Assembly (NCBI RefSeq): GCF_032337115.1
Contig: NZ_JAVXZY010000008.1
Location: forward strand, 186,001 to 250,000
DNA from: Roseateles_C aquae
GTDB taxonomy: Bacteria > Pseudomonadota > Gammaproteobacteria > Burkholderiales > Burkholderiaceae_C
Length of the DNA stretch: 64,000 nt
Direction of reading: 5' to 3'
Made by a program: the position numbers and the translations under genes. Under the pieces are notes generated by a model. That model saw nothing but the letters and a program-made list of their open reading frames with translations. It did not search any database and was not told the origin of the DNA. Positions 7,858 through 16,794 of the stretch are shown piece after piece; the stretch's first letter is position 1; the number at the start of each line of letters is the position of its first letter.

Positions 7858-8936
7858 TGAATGAACTGAGCACCACCGTGCATGCGCCGCTGGTACTGGA
7901 CATTGCCGGCCACGCGCTCAGCGCGACGGAACGCGCCCGGCTCACGCACCCTTTGCTCGGCGGCTTGATCCTGTTCGCGCGCAATTTCGAGAGCCGCGCG
8001 CAGCTGACGCTGCTGACGGCCGAGATCAAGGCGCTGCGGCCCGATCTGCTGATCGCCGTTGACCATGAAGGTGGCCGTGTGCAGCGCTTCAAGACCGATG
8101 GCTTCACCCATCTGCCCAGCATGCGGCAACTCGGCGAGCTGTGGATGCGGGATGCAATGGCGGCCACCGAAGCCGCGACGGCGGCCGGCCTGGTGATGGG
8201 GGCCGAACTGCGCGCCTGCGGCGTTGATCTGAGTTTCGCGCCGGTGCTGGATCTTGATTACGGCGAGAGTTCGGTCATCGGCGATCGCAGTTTCCATCGC
8301 GATCCGCGCGTCGTGGCGCTGCTGGCCAAGAGCCTGGCCCACGGCATGCTGCTGGCCGGCATGCACAGCTGCGGCAAGCATTTCCCCGGGCATGGCTTTG
8401 TCAAGGCCGACTCGCACACCGAGGTGCCCGTCGACAAACGCAGTCTGAAGGCGATCCTGGCTGACGATGCCAAGCCTTTTGAATGGCTGCGCCTGAGCCT
8501 GGGCGCGGTGATGCCGGCCCATGTGATCTATCCCAAGGTCGACAGCCGTCCGGCCGGCTTCAGCCCGCGCTGGCTGCAGGACATCCTGCGCGAGCGTCTG
8601 GGCTTCGGCGGTGCCGTGTTCAGCGATGACCTGGGCATGCGCGGTGCCCGGGTGCTGGAAGGGCGCGAGATCAGCTATCTGGAAGCGGCGCTGGCGGCGC
8701 TGGGTGCCGGCTGCGATCTATTGTTGCTGTGCAATCAAAGCGCCATCGACGACGGCGCCGTGCTGGACCGTTTGCTTGACGACATGATGCAGGCCGCGGC
8801 CAGCGGCGCCTGGCAGCCCCGTGCCGAAAGCGAGGCGCGCCGCGCCGGCCTGCTGCCGCAGACGGCGCCGCTGACCTGGGAGGAGCTGATGCATCACCCG
8901 GCCTACCACCAGGCGCTGCAGTCCTTGAGTGCTTAA
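7857..8936 (+). CDS. nagZ: Beta-N-acetylhexosaminidase NagZ
   Basis: Cytoplasmic GH3 enzyme that removes GlcNAc from anhydromuropeptides in peptidoglycan recycling. The family motif KHFPGHG lies at residues 174-180, with the catalytic dyad Asp/His in the loop ADSHTE just after it; the nucleophile Asp is in FSDDLGM (residues 255-261). The N-terminus has LVLDIAGHALSATERARL, the usual substrate-binding start. No signal peptide, consistent with a cytosolic enzyme. Length 359. The ATG at 7857 shares its A with the acpS stop. It ends the plus-strand run; the next gene is convergent 28 bases on, with a small unsupported hairpin (CTGGC/GCCAG at 8942-8956) between them. Confidence 0.95.
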   Translation: MNELSTTVHAPLVLDIAGHALSATERARLTHPLLGGLILFARNFESRAQLTLLTAEIKALRPDLLIAVDHEGGRVQRFKTDGFTHLPSMRQLGELWMRDAMAATEAATAAGLVMGAELRACGVDLSFAPVLDLDYGESSVIGDRSFHRDPRVVALLAKSLAHGMLLAGMHSCGKHFPGHGFVKADSHTEVPVDKRSLKAILADDAKPFEWLRLSLGAVMPAHVIYPKVDSRPAGFSPRWLQDILRERLGFGGAVFSDDLGMRGARVLEGREISYLEAALAALGAGCDLLLLCNQSAIDDGAVLDRLLDDMMQAAASGAWQPRAESEARRAGLLPQTAPLTWEELMHHPAYHQALQSLSA

Positions 8937-8964
8937 ACAAGCTGGCGCCAAGCCAGGCAGCCGC

Positions 8965-10500
8965 TCACTGGCGGCGGTAGTTGTCCTGCATCTGGTAGCT
9001 GCGCGCATAGAGCCCGAACAGCAGGGCGGCCAACAGCGCAAAGCCTGAGAAGAAGAACATCTGGAAGGCGGTGACGCTGAGGCCGCTGGTTTGCACCCAG
9101 GCGGTCACGGCCTCGCCCTTGACGCTCTTGTTGGCCAGCAGCACCCAGAGATTGCCAATCGTCACCGACAGATTCCAGAAGCTGGTGATCACGCCCTTCA
9201 TGGCCAGCGGTGCCTGGCTGTAGGCAAACTCGAGGCCGGTGGCCGAGACCAGCACCTCGCCCAGCGTCAGGATGGCATAGGGCAGGATCTGCCAGATGAT
9301 GGTGACGGCGTGGCCGCCGTCCAGCCAGAGCTGGAACAGCGCCACCACAGCAAAGGCCACCGCTGACAGCGCGATACCCGCGCCCATGCGGCGCAAGGCG
9401 GTGATGCGCAAGCCGCTGCGTTCCAGCAGCGGGTAGAGCACCAGGTTGTTGAAGGGGATCAGCAGCATCACCAGCAGCGGGTTCAGGGCCTGCATCATCG
9501 AAGCTTCAAACCAGCCCGGCTTGCTCATCTGGTTGGCCTGCAGGATCCAGGTCGAGGCCTTCTGGTCGAACAGGCTCCAGAACGGCGTCACCAGCGCGAA
9601 CAGCACCAGCAGGCGCAGCACCGTGCGCACGGCTTGAACAGCCTCGCGGCCATGGCGGGCTTCGGCGCCGGACAACTGCATCCAGGCACCGAGGCCACCA
9701 AAGCCCATCACCAAGACCAGCGCCAGACACAGCGCCACCACCAGGCCCAGCTCTTTGTAGGCGCTGATGCTCCAGGCTGCCAGCAGGATGCCAGCCAGGG
9801 CGGCGAGCTTGCCCGGCAGGCCGGCGCCCAGTGCGGTCTTGACGACTTTCAGGAAGCTGTTCGGGTCTTCATGGGCCGTCGGCTTCACATGCACGTATTT
9901 GCCGCGGCCGGACCAGAAGATCAGGGTGGCCACCGCCATGAAGATGCCGGGAATGCCGAAGGCGATGCTGGCGCCCCAATGCTTGAGGATCAGCGGCATC
10001 AGCAGCGAGGCGAAGAAGCTGCCGAAGTTGATGATCCAGTAGAAGGCGTCGAACACCTTCTGCGCCAGCGAGCGATTGCTCTGGTCGAACTGATCGCCAA
10101 TGAAGGAGCTGACCAGCGGCTTGATGCCGCCCGAGCCCAGTGAGATCAGGAAGAGGCCGGTGTAGAAGCCGGTGATATTGCTCTCAAAGGCAGCCAGGCA
10201 GGCGTGGCCGGCGCAGTAGACCAGGCTGAGCCAGAAGATGGTGTTGTACTTGCCGAAGAAGCGGTCGGCCAACCAGCCGCCCAGCAGGGGGAAGAAATAG
10301 ACGCCCATCACAAAGGTGTGGAACACCTCCTTGGCCTCGCCCTTGCGCAGTTCCTCCGGCACGGACAGCAGCAGGCTGGTCATCAGGAACACCGTCAGGA
10401 TGTTGCGCATGCCGTAGAAGCTGAAGCGCTCGCATCCCTCGTTGCCGATGATGTAGGGAATCTGTGGCGGCATCTTGGCCGCGGTCTGGGGCGTTGTCAC
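8965..10500 (-). CDS. POT (PTR2) family proton-dependent peptide transporter
   Basis: Twelve or more hydrophobic segments and the POT signature ExxERF in NEGCERFSFYGMRN near the N-terminus identify a proton-coupled di-/tripeptide importer. The second family motif is visible as GVYFFPLLGGWLADRFFGKY. I start at GTG 10500, where AAGGA stands nine bases upstream, giving 511 residues; starting further upstream would add 26 residues of unlike composition. The C-terminus ends in YARSYQMQDNYRRQ. The gene is downstream of rne on the same strand but separated by about 400 bases with a terminator and a repeat dyad, so it is probably transcribed alone. Confidence 0.9.
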   Translation of the reverse strand: MTTPQTAAKMPPQIPYIIGNEGCERFSFYGMRNILTVFLMTSLLLSVPEELRKGEAKEVFHTFVMGVYFFPLLGGWLADRFFGKYNTIFWLSLVYCAGHACLAAFESNITGFYTGLFLISLGSGGIKPLVSSFIGDQFDQSNRSLAQKVFDAFYWIINFGSFFASLLMPLILKHWGASIAFGIPGIFMAVATLIFWSGRGKYVHVKPTAHEDPNSFLKVVKTALGAGLPGKLAALAGILLAAWSISAYKELGLVVALCLALVLVMGFGGLGAWMQLSGAEARHGREAVQAVRTVLRLLVLFALVTPFWSLFDQKASTWILQANQMSKPGWFEASMMQALNPLLVMLLIPFNNLVLYPLLERSGLRITALRRMGAGIALSAVAFAVVALFQLWLDGGHAVTIIWQILPYAILTLGEVLVSATGLEFAYSQAPLAMKGVITSFWNLSVTIGNLWVLLANKSVKGEAVTAWVQTSGLSVTAFQMFFFSGFALLAALLFGLYARSYQMQDNYRRQ

Positions 10501-10686
10501 CTTGTGGGGTCCTTGTTCTATCGATGGGCTCGCGCAAGCCAATAGGCGCGCCTTCAGCCCCGGTGCTCGACGCCTCATGTGCGCCGGCCAGGGCGCAACT
10601 GTAGGGGATGGTCGGCGGTCTCATATGCAGAGCTTCCCCGAGGTGACGGCCCATGAAAAAGGCTCCTTGCGCGTTAGCTGTTGAGC
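10501..10686. other. Upstream region of the POT transporter gene
   Basis: Non-coding. On the minus strand AAGGA just before 10500 serves as the ribosome-binding site. I searched for paired -35/-10 elements and found none I would defend. Confidence 0.35.
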
Positions 10687-10794
10687 AGCCAAAACAAACC
10701 ACAGAGCCACAGAGTCACAGAGGAATTCACAGAGGGAACAAAGCGTTGCTGCGGTTTTCTCTGTGCCTCAGTGCCTCTGTGGTTGCCTTTGGTT
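10687..10794. repeat. Inverted repeat built from phased CCACAGAG units
   Basis: The left arm (10687-10725) carries CACAGAG cores spaced about nine bases apart, and the right arm (10755-10794) holds the complementary CTCTGTG/CTCTGTGG cores. The arms align over about 39 bases with a handful of mismatches around a 29-base centre. It lies between rne and the POT gene. Repeats of this CACAGAG type occur in many bacterial genomes as dispersed intergenic elements; that comparison is from memory. Confidence 0.75.
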
Positions 10795-10833
10795 GTTTCC
10801 AGGGCTTCCACACTTAACGCCAAAAGAGCCATG

Positions 10834-10867
10834 AAAAACGCCGCCGGGGCAGTAGCCGCGGCGGCGT
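10834..10867 (-). terminator. Intrinsic terminator of rne
   Basis: On the minus strand CGCCGCC (10866-10860) pairs with GGCGGCG (10845-10839), followed by five T residues (10838-10834). A second hairpin CTTCAGG/CCTGAA lies between it and the rne stop. Confidence 0.75.
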
Positions 10868-10905
10868 GTTCAGGCGCAAAGCCTGAAGGTACTAGTCCAA
10901 AGGCG

Positions 10906-13851
10906 TCAGGCCTCGAAAGGCAGCTTGACCTGGCTGAGATCCTTGCGGGTCTCGACCAGCACCAGCGGGCCTTCGTCAATCGTCACCAGCGGCGGCCGTT
11001 CACGCGGCACACGCACCGGCTTGGGCTCGGCGGCAATGGCGTCCTGCACGGCGCGGACCTTGTCGGCGTCGGAGTTCACCCACTGCAGACCAGCGCCTTC
11101 GGCGATCGCGTGCAGATCGGCCAGCGGCAGCTCGAAGGCAGGCAGCTGCGGCGCCGCAGGGGCTTCGGCAACGGCACTGGCCACCGGTGCGGCAACCACG
11201 GCTGCCGCGGGAGCGCTGACTTCAGCACTGACGGCAGGGGCTGGTGCAGCCACGGCGGTATCGCCGGCAACCAGCTCCAGCTGTTGCGGCGCATCGCCAG
11301 CCTCGCCGGCCTCAGCGGACTGAGCGCTCTGGCCTTCGCGCTTGTCACGACGGTAGCGGTCACGGCTGCGGCGGCGGCGTGCGCCACCTTCACCGGCTTC
11401 ACCCGCATCAGCGGCCTCTGCCAGGCCTTCGCCCGCGCCCACCTGGGCTTCCACGTCGCCTTCGGCCACGGCCTCGGGCGCTGCGCCCTCGTCGCTCGGG
11501 GCTTGGGTGTCGGCAGCACGTTCATCGCGATCGCGACCACCACGGCGGCGGCGGCGGCGGCCGCCGCGTTCCTCGCCATTGCCCTCGGCAGCGCCTTCGG
11601 GCTGGGTGTCGGCGAAGGCCGGCTTGTCGAGTAGCGCCTCGTCAGTCAGAGCCGCGTTCAGGCCATCAGCCTGGGCCACGACGTCCAGCGGACGGTCCTG
11701 ACGCTCGCCGCGTTCGGCACGCTCACCGCGCTCACCACGACCGCGGCGGCCTTCACCACCACGTTCGCCGCCACGTTCAGCACCACGCTCGGCACGCTCG
11801 TTGCGCGGCTGTTCGCCGGCCTCGTTGCGTTCGACGCGTTCAGCGCGCTCGCCGCCTCGGCGATTGCCACGCTCGTTGCGTTCGCCCCGTTCCTGGCGTT
11901 CGGCGCGCTGGCCTTCATTGGGCTTGGCCTCGCCGCCGTTGCGTGCGTCGCGCGACTCACGACCCTCGCGGCCTTCACGCTTGCGATCACCGCCGCGCTC
12001 GCCACGTTCGCCGCCACGGCCACCGCGGCCGCCACGGCCACCATCGCGCTTGCCGTCCTTGCGCTGCGCGTCAGCGGCTGGCTTGGCTTCCGGTGCGGCC
12101 ACAGGGGCAGCGGCCGGGGCGCCAGCAAAGATGCTCTTGATCCAGCCGAAGAAACCGCCGCCTTCCTTGGCAGCCGCTGGTGCCGGGGCAGCCGCCTCGG
12201 CGGCCACAGGCTTGGGCGCCGGGGCCACCGGCATCGGCGCCGGCTGCTCGGGCAACAGGCCCTTGATGACCGGTTCCTGCTTGCTCTTGCCCTTGTCGTC
12301 GCCGCCGCGGCGGGTGATGCCCACCTCGTCGGTCGGCTCTTCGATCATCGTGTAGCTGGCCTGCAGGTTCTCCAGGCGCGGATCGTCATGGCGCAGACGT
12401 TCCAGCTTGTAGTTAGGCGTTTCCAGGTGCTTGTTGGGCACCAGCAGCACGGTGACGCGCTGCTTCAACTCGATCTTGGTGATCTCGGTGCGCTTTTCGT
12501 TCAGCAGGAAGGAGGTCACTTCCACCGGCACTTGCACGTGCACGGCGGCGGTGTTGTCCTTCATCGCCTCTTCCTGGACCATGCGCAGGATCTGCAGCGC
12601 CGAGGATTCGGTGTCGCGGATATGGCCGGTGCCATTGCAGCGCGGGCAGGTGATGTGGTTGCCTTCGCTCAGAGCGGGGCGCAGACGCTGACGCGACAGC
12701 TCCAGCAGGCCGAACTTGCTGATCGAGGCGAACTGCACGCGGGCGCGGTCATTGCGCAGCGCATCGCGCAGACGCTGTTCGACCTCGCGGCGGTTCTTCG
12801 ACTCTTCCATGTCGATGAAGTCGACGACGATCAGGCCGCCCAGATCGCGCAGGCGCATCTGGCGCGCGATTTCATCGGCGGCTTCCAGATTGGTGCGGGT
12901 GGCGGTTTCCTCGATGTCGCCGCCACGGGTGGCGCGGGCCGAGTTGACGTCCACCGAGACCAGCGCCTCGGTGTGGTCGATCACGATGGCGCCGCCCGAG
13001 GGCAGGTTGACCGTGCGGCTGTGTGCCGTTTCGATCTGGTGCTCGATCTGGAAGCGGCTGAACAGCGGCGCGTCGTCGCGATAACGCTTCACGCGATGCG
13101 CGTTGTCCGGCATCACATGGTTCATGAACTGCTGAGCTTGCTCGAACAGGTCGTCGGTATCGATCAGGATTTCGCCGATGTCGGCGGTGAAGTAGTCGCG
13201 GATCGCGCGGATCACCAGCGACGATTCCTGATAGATCAGGAAGGCGCCCTTGCCGCCCTTGGAGGCATCGTCGATGGCGCTCCACAGCTTCAGCATGTAG
13301 TTCAGGTCCCACTGCAGCTCGGCAGCGGAACGGCCGATGCCGGCGGTGCGGGCGATCAGGCTCATGCCCTTGGGGTACTCGAGCTGGTCGAGGTTTTCCT
13401 TCAGCTCTTCGCGATCTTCACCCTCGATGCGACGGCTGACGCCGCCACCGCGCGGGTTGTTGGGCATCAGCACCAGGTAGCGGCCGGCCAGCGAGACGAA
13501 GGTGGTCAGTGCCGCACCCTTGTTGCCGCGCTCTTCCTTTTCCACCTGGACCAGCAGTTCCTGGCCTTCGCGGATGCAGTCCTGGATCTTGGCGGAGCGC
13601 ACATCGACGCCCTCGCGGAAGTACTGGCGCGAGATTTCCTTGAAGGGCAGGAAGCCGTGGCGGTCTTCGCCGTAGTCGACGAAGCAGGCCTCGAGCGAGG
13701 GCTCGACGCGGGTCACGACCGCCTTGTAGATATTGCCCTTGCGCTGCTCGCGGCCTTCGATCTCGGTCTCGAAGTCCAGCAGCTTCTGGCCATCAACGAT
13801 GGCAAGGCGACGCTCTTCAGGCTGCGTCGCATTGATCAGCATGCGTTTCAT
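10906..13851 (-). CDS. rne: Ribonuclease E
   Basis: Central single-strand endoribonuclease for mRNA decay and rRNA/tRNA processing. The catalytic half has the S1 RNA-binding domain from about residue 39 (GNIYKAVVTRVEPSLEACFVDY), the metal-binding Asp in DVNSARATRGGD and in VVDFIDME, and the zinc-link CPRCNGTGH near residue 400. The C-terminal half is low-complexity: an Ala/Pro stretch, a conserved GGFFGWIKSIFAG segment (a possible membrane-targeting helix), about 120 residues dominated by Arg, Gly and Glu (RG and RGE repeats), then Ala-rich tails. Length 981 is normal for Burkholderiales. Start ATG 13851 is preceded by GAGGAGAACTG. Divergent from rluC, as in many proteobacteria. Confidence 0.96.
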   Translation of the reverse strand: MKRMLINATQPEERRLAIVDGQKLLDFETEIEGREQRKGNIYKAVVTRVEPSLEACFVDYGEDRHGFLPFKEISRQYFREGVDVRSAKIQDCIREGQELLVQVEKEERGNKGAALTTFVSLAGRYLVLMPNNPRGGGVSRRIEGEDREELKENLDQLEYPKGMSLIARTAGIGRSAAELQWDLNYMLKLWSAIDDASKGGKGAFLIYQESSLVIRAIRDYFTADIGEILIDTDDLFEQAQQFMNHVMPDNAHRVKRYRDDAPLFSRFQIEHQIETAHSRTVNLPSGGAIVIDHTEALVSVDVNSARATRGGDIEETATRTNLEAADEIARQMRLRDLGGLIVVDFIDMEESKNRREVEQRLRDALRNDRARVQFASISKFGLLELSRQRLRPALSEGNHITCPRCNGTGHIRDTESSALQILRMVQEEAMKDNTAAVHVQVPVEVTSFLLNEKRTEITKIELKQRVTVLLVPNKHLETPNYKLERLRHDDPRLENLQASYTMIEEPTDEVGITRRGGDDKGKSKQEPVIKGLLPEQPAPMPVAPAPKPVAAEAAAPAPAAAKEGGGFFGWIKSIFAGAPAAAPVAAPEAKPAADAQRKDGKRDGGRGGRGGRGGERGERGGDRKREGREGRESRDARNGGEAKPNEGQRAERQERGERNERGNRRGGERAERVERNEAGEQPRNERAERGAERGGERGGEGRRGRGERGERAERGERQDRPLDVVAQADGLNAALTDEALLDKPAFADTQPEGAAEGNGEERGGRRRRRRGGRDRDERAADTQAPSDEGAAPEAVAEGDVEAQVGAGEGLAEAADAGEAGEGGARRRRSRDRYRRDKREGQSAQSAEAGEAGDAPQQLELVAGDTAVAAPAPAVSAEVSAPAAAVVAAPVASAVAEAPAAPQLPAFELPLADLHAIAEGAGLQWVNSDADKVRAVQDAIAAEPKPVRVPRERPPLVTIDEGPLVLVETRKDLSQVKLPFEA

Positions 13852-14530
13852 CAGTTCTCCTCACGCGCCTTCGGCATCTCGGATGCCATCGGGCGCGCAG
13901 CAACACGACGTCCACTGGCGGCAAAGCCAGCGGGCGACTCACAAGTTGCACGAGAAACGCGGTGAACCGAGGAAGGAATCGCCCTGGACTGCTGGAGATC
14001 TGCTTCTAGCGATCAGCCCTGCAGCGTTGGCGCGTGCGCTTCAACAGGCGGCGCGGTGACTCCATCCCGTGAACGCGCCGGTGCAGCACAGCGGCTGATC
14101 GGCGCGGCCCGACCGAGGCCGGCGTGGCGAGCCCTCTCGGCATGAAGCCGGGGCTGCGCGCGCAAGGCGGCGGTGGGTGGGGGGATTGATGGGTTCATCC
14201 GCGAGGAACTGCTGGGCGCTGGCACGAGACAGCCGACTCTTGATCGACACACCTCGTGCGATGAAAACCTTATTCGTGCGCGTCGTGCCCCGATTCGGGA
14301 TACGCCGTGCGTGGTTCGTACTGCGTTGCTCTTCCATGCCGCATCAAGGGCTGCCTCATCACTTGGGGACGGGGCCCGCCATCGGTACAGACATGTTGCA
14401 TCACCGATTGTTGAGCCGATGCCACCGGCGCTTGCGCGCCTGCCGCATCGGGCCCGCCACCATGGCGTCTTCAGTCAAACCCTGCTCATGCCGGGTAAAA
14501 TCAGAAAAATCAAATACTTAGAACGCAATC
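13852..14530 (-). other. Long rne leader / rne-rluC divergent region
   Basis: About 680 bases with no convincing gene on either strand. I read most of it as the 5' untranslated leader of rne, because the best -10 element on the minus strand lies at its far end (14543-14548). E. coli rne also has a long leader (about 360 nt) through which RNase E feeds back on its own mRNA, and is likewise divergent from rluC. Whether this leader is regulatory here is inference. Confidence 0.45.
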
Positions 14531-15652
14531 GTGGCAAGCAGCATTATAGGGGCCAAATCTGGCCGGGGCGGCCGAGGGCTGACCCAGCGCAAGCCGCTAG
14601 AGCGCAAGCCGGCGCCGCCGGTCCGTCCGGCCGCCGTGAAGGCGGCACCCGCTGCTCCAACAGCGCCGAAACTCGCTGTACCCGCTGCGGCACCGGCCGT
14701 CAGGCTTCTGACGATTGACGAAGGCTCTGCGGGCCAACGCTTGGATAACTTCTTGCTGCGCGAACTCAAAGGCGTGCCCAAGACCCATGTCTACCGTGTC
14801 ATCCGGGCCGGTGAGGTGCGGGTGAACAAGGGGCGTGCGCAGGCCGACACCCGGTTGGAGCTGGGTGATGTGGTCCGCATCCCGCCGGTGCGGCTGCCCG
14901 AGCGCGCGGCCGAGGACAAGGCGGCCTTTGTGCCGGCCAAGGAATTTCCGGTCGTCTATGAAGACGATCATCTGCTGGCCGTCAACAAGCCGGCCGGCGT
15001 GGCCGTGCATGGCGGCTCGGGCGTCAGCTTCGGCGTGATCGAGCAGCTGCGCCAAGCCCGGCCGCAGGCCAAGTTCCTGGAGCTGGTGCACCGGCTCGAC
15101 AAGGAAACCTCCGGCCTCTTGCTGATTGCCAAGAAGCGCAGCGCCCTGGTGGCCTTGCAGGACCAGTTCCGTGACCGTGAGACCGGCAAGACCTATGCCG
15201 CCCTGGTCTGGGGCGACTGGGCGGCGAACAAAAAGGTCATCGACGTGCCCCTGCTCAAGTTCACCGGCAGCGACGGTGAACGCTGGGTGCGGGCGGTGAC
15301 CAGCTCGCACGATCCGCAGGCCGAGCAGGCCAAGCGTTCGATCAGCCTGGTGCGCGTGGCGCAGCGATTCGCTGGCCACAGCCTGCTCGATGTGACGATC
15401 AAGACCGGCCGCACGCACCAGATCCGTGTCCATCTGGCCCATGAAGGGCACGCCATCGTCGGCGATCCGAAGTACGGTGATTTCGAGGCCAACCGCCAGC
15501 TGGCGCGCGGACCGCTGCGTTTTGAGCGGATGTTTCTGCATGCCAAGCAGCTGCGCTTCAGCCACCCGGCCACGGGGGCAGAGCTCGAGTTGCTGGCGCC
15601 GCTGCCAGCCGAATGCCAGGCCCTGCTGAGCGCGCTGGGGGCTGCCGCATGA
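14531..15652 (+). CDS. rluC: 23S rRNA pseudouridine synthase RluC type
   Basis: RluA-family enzyme that converts specific uridines in 23S rRNA to pseudouridine. An S4 RNA-binding domain follows a Pro/Ala-rich N-terminal tail of about 55 residues (SAGQRLDNFLLRELKGVPKTHVYRVIR), and the catalytic motif HRLDKETSGLL contains the active Asp; RTHQIRVHLAHEGHAIVGDPKYG is the conserved end of the active site. The start is GTG 14531; there is no ATG in the right place. Length 373, slightly long because of the tail. RluC rather than RluD is chosen from the divergent rne neighbour and the S4 domain. Its TGA overlaps the next start. Confidence 0.9.
   Translation: MASSIIGAKSGRGGRGLTQRKPLERKPAPPVRPAAVKAAPAAPTAPKLAVPAAAPAVRLLTIDEGSAGQRLDNFLLRELKGVPKTHVYRVIRAGEVRVNKGRAQADTRLELGDVVRIPPVRLPERAAEDKAAFVPAKEFPVVYEDDHLLAVNKPAGVAVHGGSGVSFGVIEQLRQARPQAKFLELVHRLDKETSGLLLIAKKRSALVALQDQFRDRETGKTYAALVWGDWAANKKVIDVPLLKFTGSDGERWVRAVTSSHDPQAEQAKRSISLVRVAQRFAGHSLLDVTIKTGRTHQIRVHLAHEGHAIVGDPKYGDFEANRQLARGPLRFERMFLHAKQLRFSHPATGAELELLAPLPAECQALLSALGAAA
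14543..14548 (-). promoter_or_regulatory. Candidate -10 element of rne
   Basis: The minus strand reads a perfect TATAAT at 14548-14543, just inside the first codons of rluC. No good -35 hexamer stands 16-18 bases upstream. On the plus strand TAAAAT at 14496-14501 could serve rluC, also without a strong -35. Confidence 0.35.
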
Positions 15653-16308
15653 TGCCGCAGCGCTTTGACCTGATCGTGTTTGACTGGGATGGCACGCTGT
15701 ACGACTCGACCGCGCTGATCGCCCGCTGCACCCAGGCCGCCGCCGCCGATCTGGGCCTACCGGTGCCGAGCCAAAAGCTGGCCACTCATGTGATCGGTCT
15801 GGGCTTTTATGACGCCCTGCGCCAGGTGGTGCCCGACCTGCCGCGCGAGCGTTATGGTGAGCTGGGCCAGCGCTTCCGCCACCATTTCATCGCCGCGCAG
15901 GACGAGCTGAGCCTGTTCGAGGGCACGGTCGAGATGCTGCGATCGCTGAAGGCCCGCCATCACTGGCTAGCCATCGCCACCGGCAAGAGCCGGCGGGGCC
16001 TGGACGAGGTCTTGCAGGACGAAGCGCTGAAGGGCCTGTTCGATGGCAGCCGCACCGCCGATGAAACGGCCGGCAAGCCACATCCGCAGATGCTGCTGGA
16101 GCTGATGCGCGAGTTCGGCGCCGAGCCCGAGCGTACGCTGATGATTGGCGACACCAGCCACGATCTGCAGCTGGCGCAGAACGCCGGCACGGCCAGCGTC
16201 GCTGTCAGCTACGGTGCGCATGAGGTGTGCGAATTCGCGGCCTTCGCGCCGCTGCATACCGCGCACAGCGTGGCCGATCTGCAGCAGTGGCTGCTGGCCA
16301 ATGCCTGA
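15649..16308 (+). CDS. HAD-IA family phosphatase (phosphoglycolate phosphatase-like)
   Basis: A 219-residue haloacid-dehalogenase-type hydrolase. Motif I FDWDGTLYDS (residues 10-19) holds the nucleophile Asp and the acid/base Asp; motif II is the Thr in IATGKSRRGLDE; motif III Lys and motif IV MIGDTSHDLQLAQNAG are present. The substrate is not clear: the Gph type is likely, but related proteins act on various sugar phosphates. Start ATG 15649 overlaps the rluC stop by four bases, and the ATG at 15652 is an alternative. The rluC-HAD-Rieske-S49 peptidase order recurs in Burkholderiales. Confidence 0.88.
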   Translation: MMPQRFDLIVFDWDGTLYDSTALIARCTQAAAADLGLPVPSQKLATHVIGLGFYDALRQVVPDLPRERYGELGQRFRHHFIAAQDELSLFEGTVEMLRSLKARHHWLAIATGKSRRGLDEVLQDEALKGLFDGSRTADETAGKPHPQMLLELMREFGAEPERTLMIGDTSHDLQLAQNAGTASVAVSYGAHEVCEFAAFAPLHTAHSVADLQQWLLANA

Positions 16309-16333
16309 ACCTCACCAAGCCGATGGCCCTACC

Positions 16334-16729
16334 ATGAGCGACGCTAAACCCCAAGCCCCACAAGACCCGCTGCCGTTGTGCGCCTCTGACGACTTGCAGG
16401 AGCGCGGCAAGGCCCACACCTTTCATGTGCTGCAGTACCGGCAGCCGGCCAGCGCGTTTGCGCTGCGCTTTGATGGCCAGGTGGTCGCCTATCTGAACCG
16501 CTGCGCCCATGTGCCAACGGAGATGGACTGGCAGGAGGGCGAGTTCCTCGACGGCGACAAGCAGTACATCATGTGCAGCATTCACGGCGCCGTCTACGAC
16601 CCGCTGACCGGTCGCTGTGTGAGTGGCATGTGTGGCCGCATCGGCCTGACCAAGATCGAGGTCGAGGAGCGGGAGGGGCAGGTCTATTGGTATCCTTCCC
16701 GCGACACCCAGCCCGCCTTTGAGCCCTGA
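16334..16729 (+). CDS. Rieske [2Fe-2S] domain protein
   Basis: A 131-residue single-domain Rieske protein. The cluster ligands are visible as CAH in NRCAHVPTEMDW and CSIH in IMCSIHGAVYDPLTG, with the usual GxxYD loop. There is no signal or membrane segment, so it is probably a soluble electron-transfer protein or an oxygenase-type ferredoxin. I start at ATG 16334 (MSDAKPQ); an ATG at 16301 that overlaps the HAD stop would add 11 residues and is possible. The partner is unknown. Confidence 0.85.
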   Translation: MSDAKPQAPQDPLPLCASDDLQERGKAHTFHVLQYRQPASAFALRFDGQVVAYLNRCAHVPTEMDWQEGEFLDGDKQYIMCSIHGAVYDPLTGRCVSGMCGRIGLTKIEVEEREGQVYWYPSRDTQPAFEP

Positions 16730-16794
16730 GCCCCGGCGAATCAAGCCGCTCGGCCCGACAATGCAGCCAAACAGCGCTGTTGCCCCTGCCTTCC

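Noticed and set aside
12388..13965. Long open frame on the plus strand opposite rne
   Set aside because: It mirrors the codon bias of RNase E and its translation shows no conserved domain.
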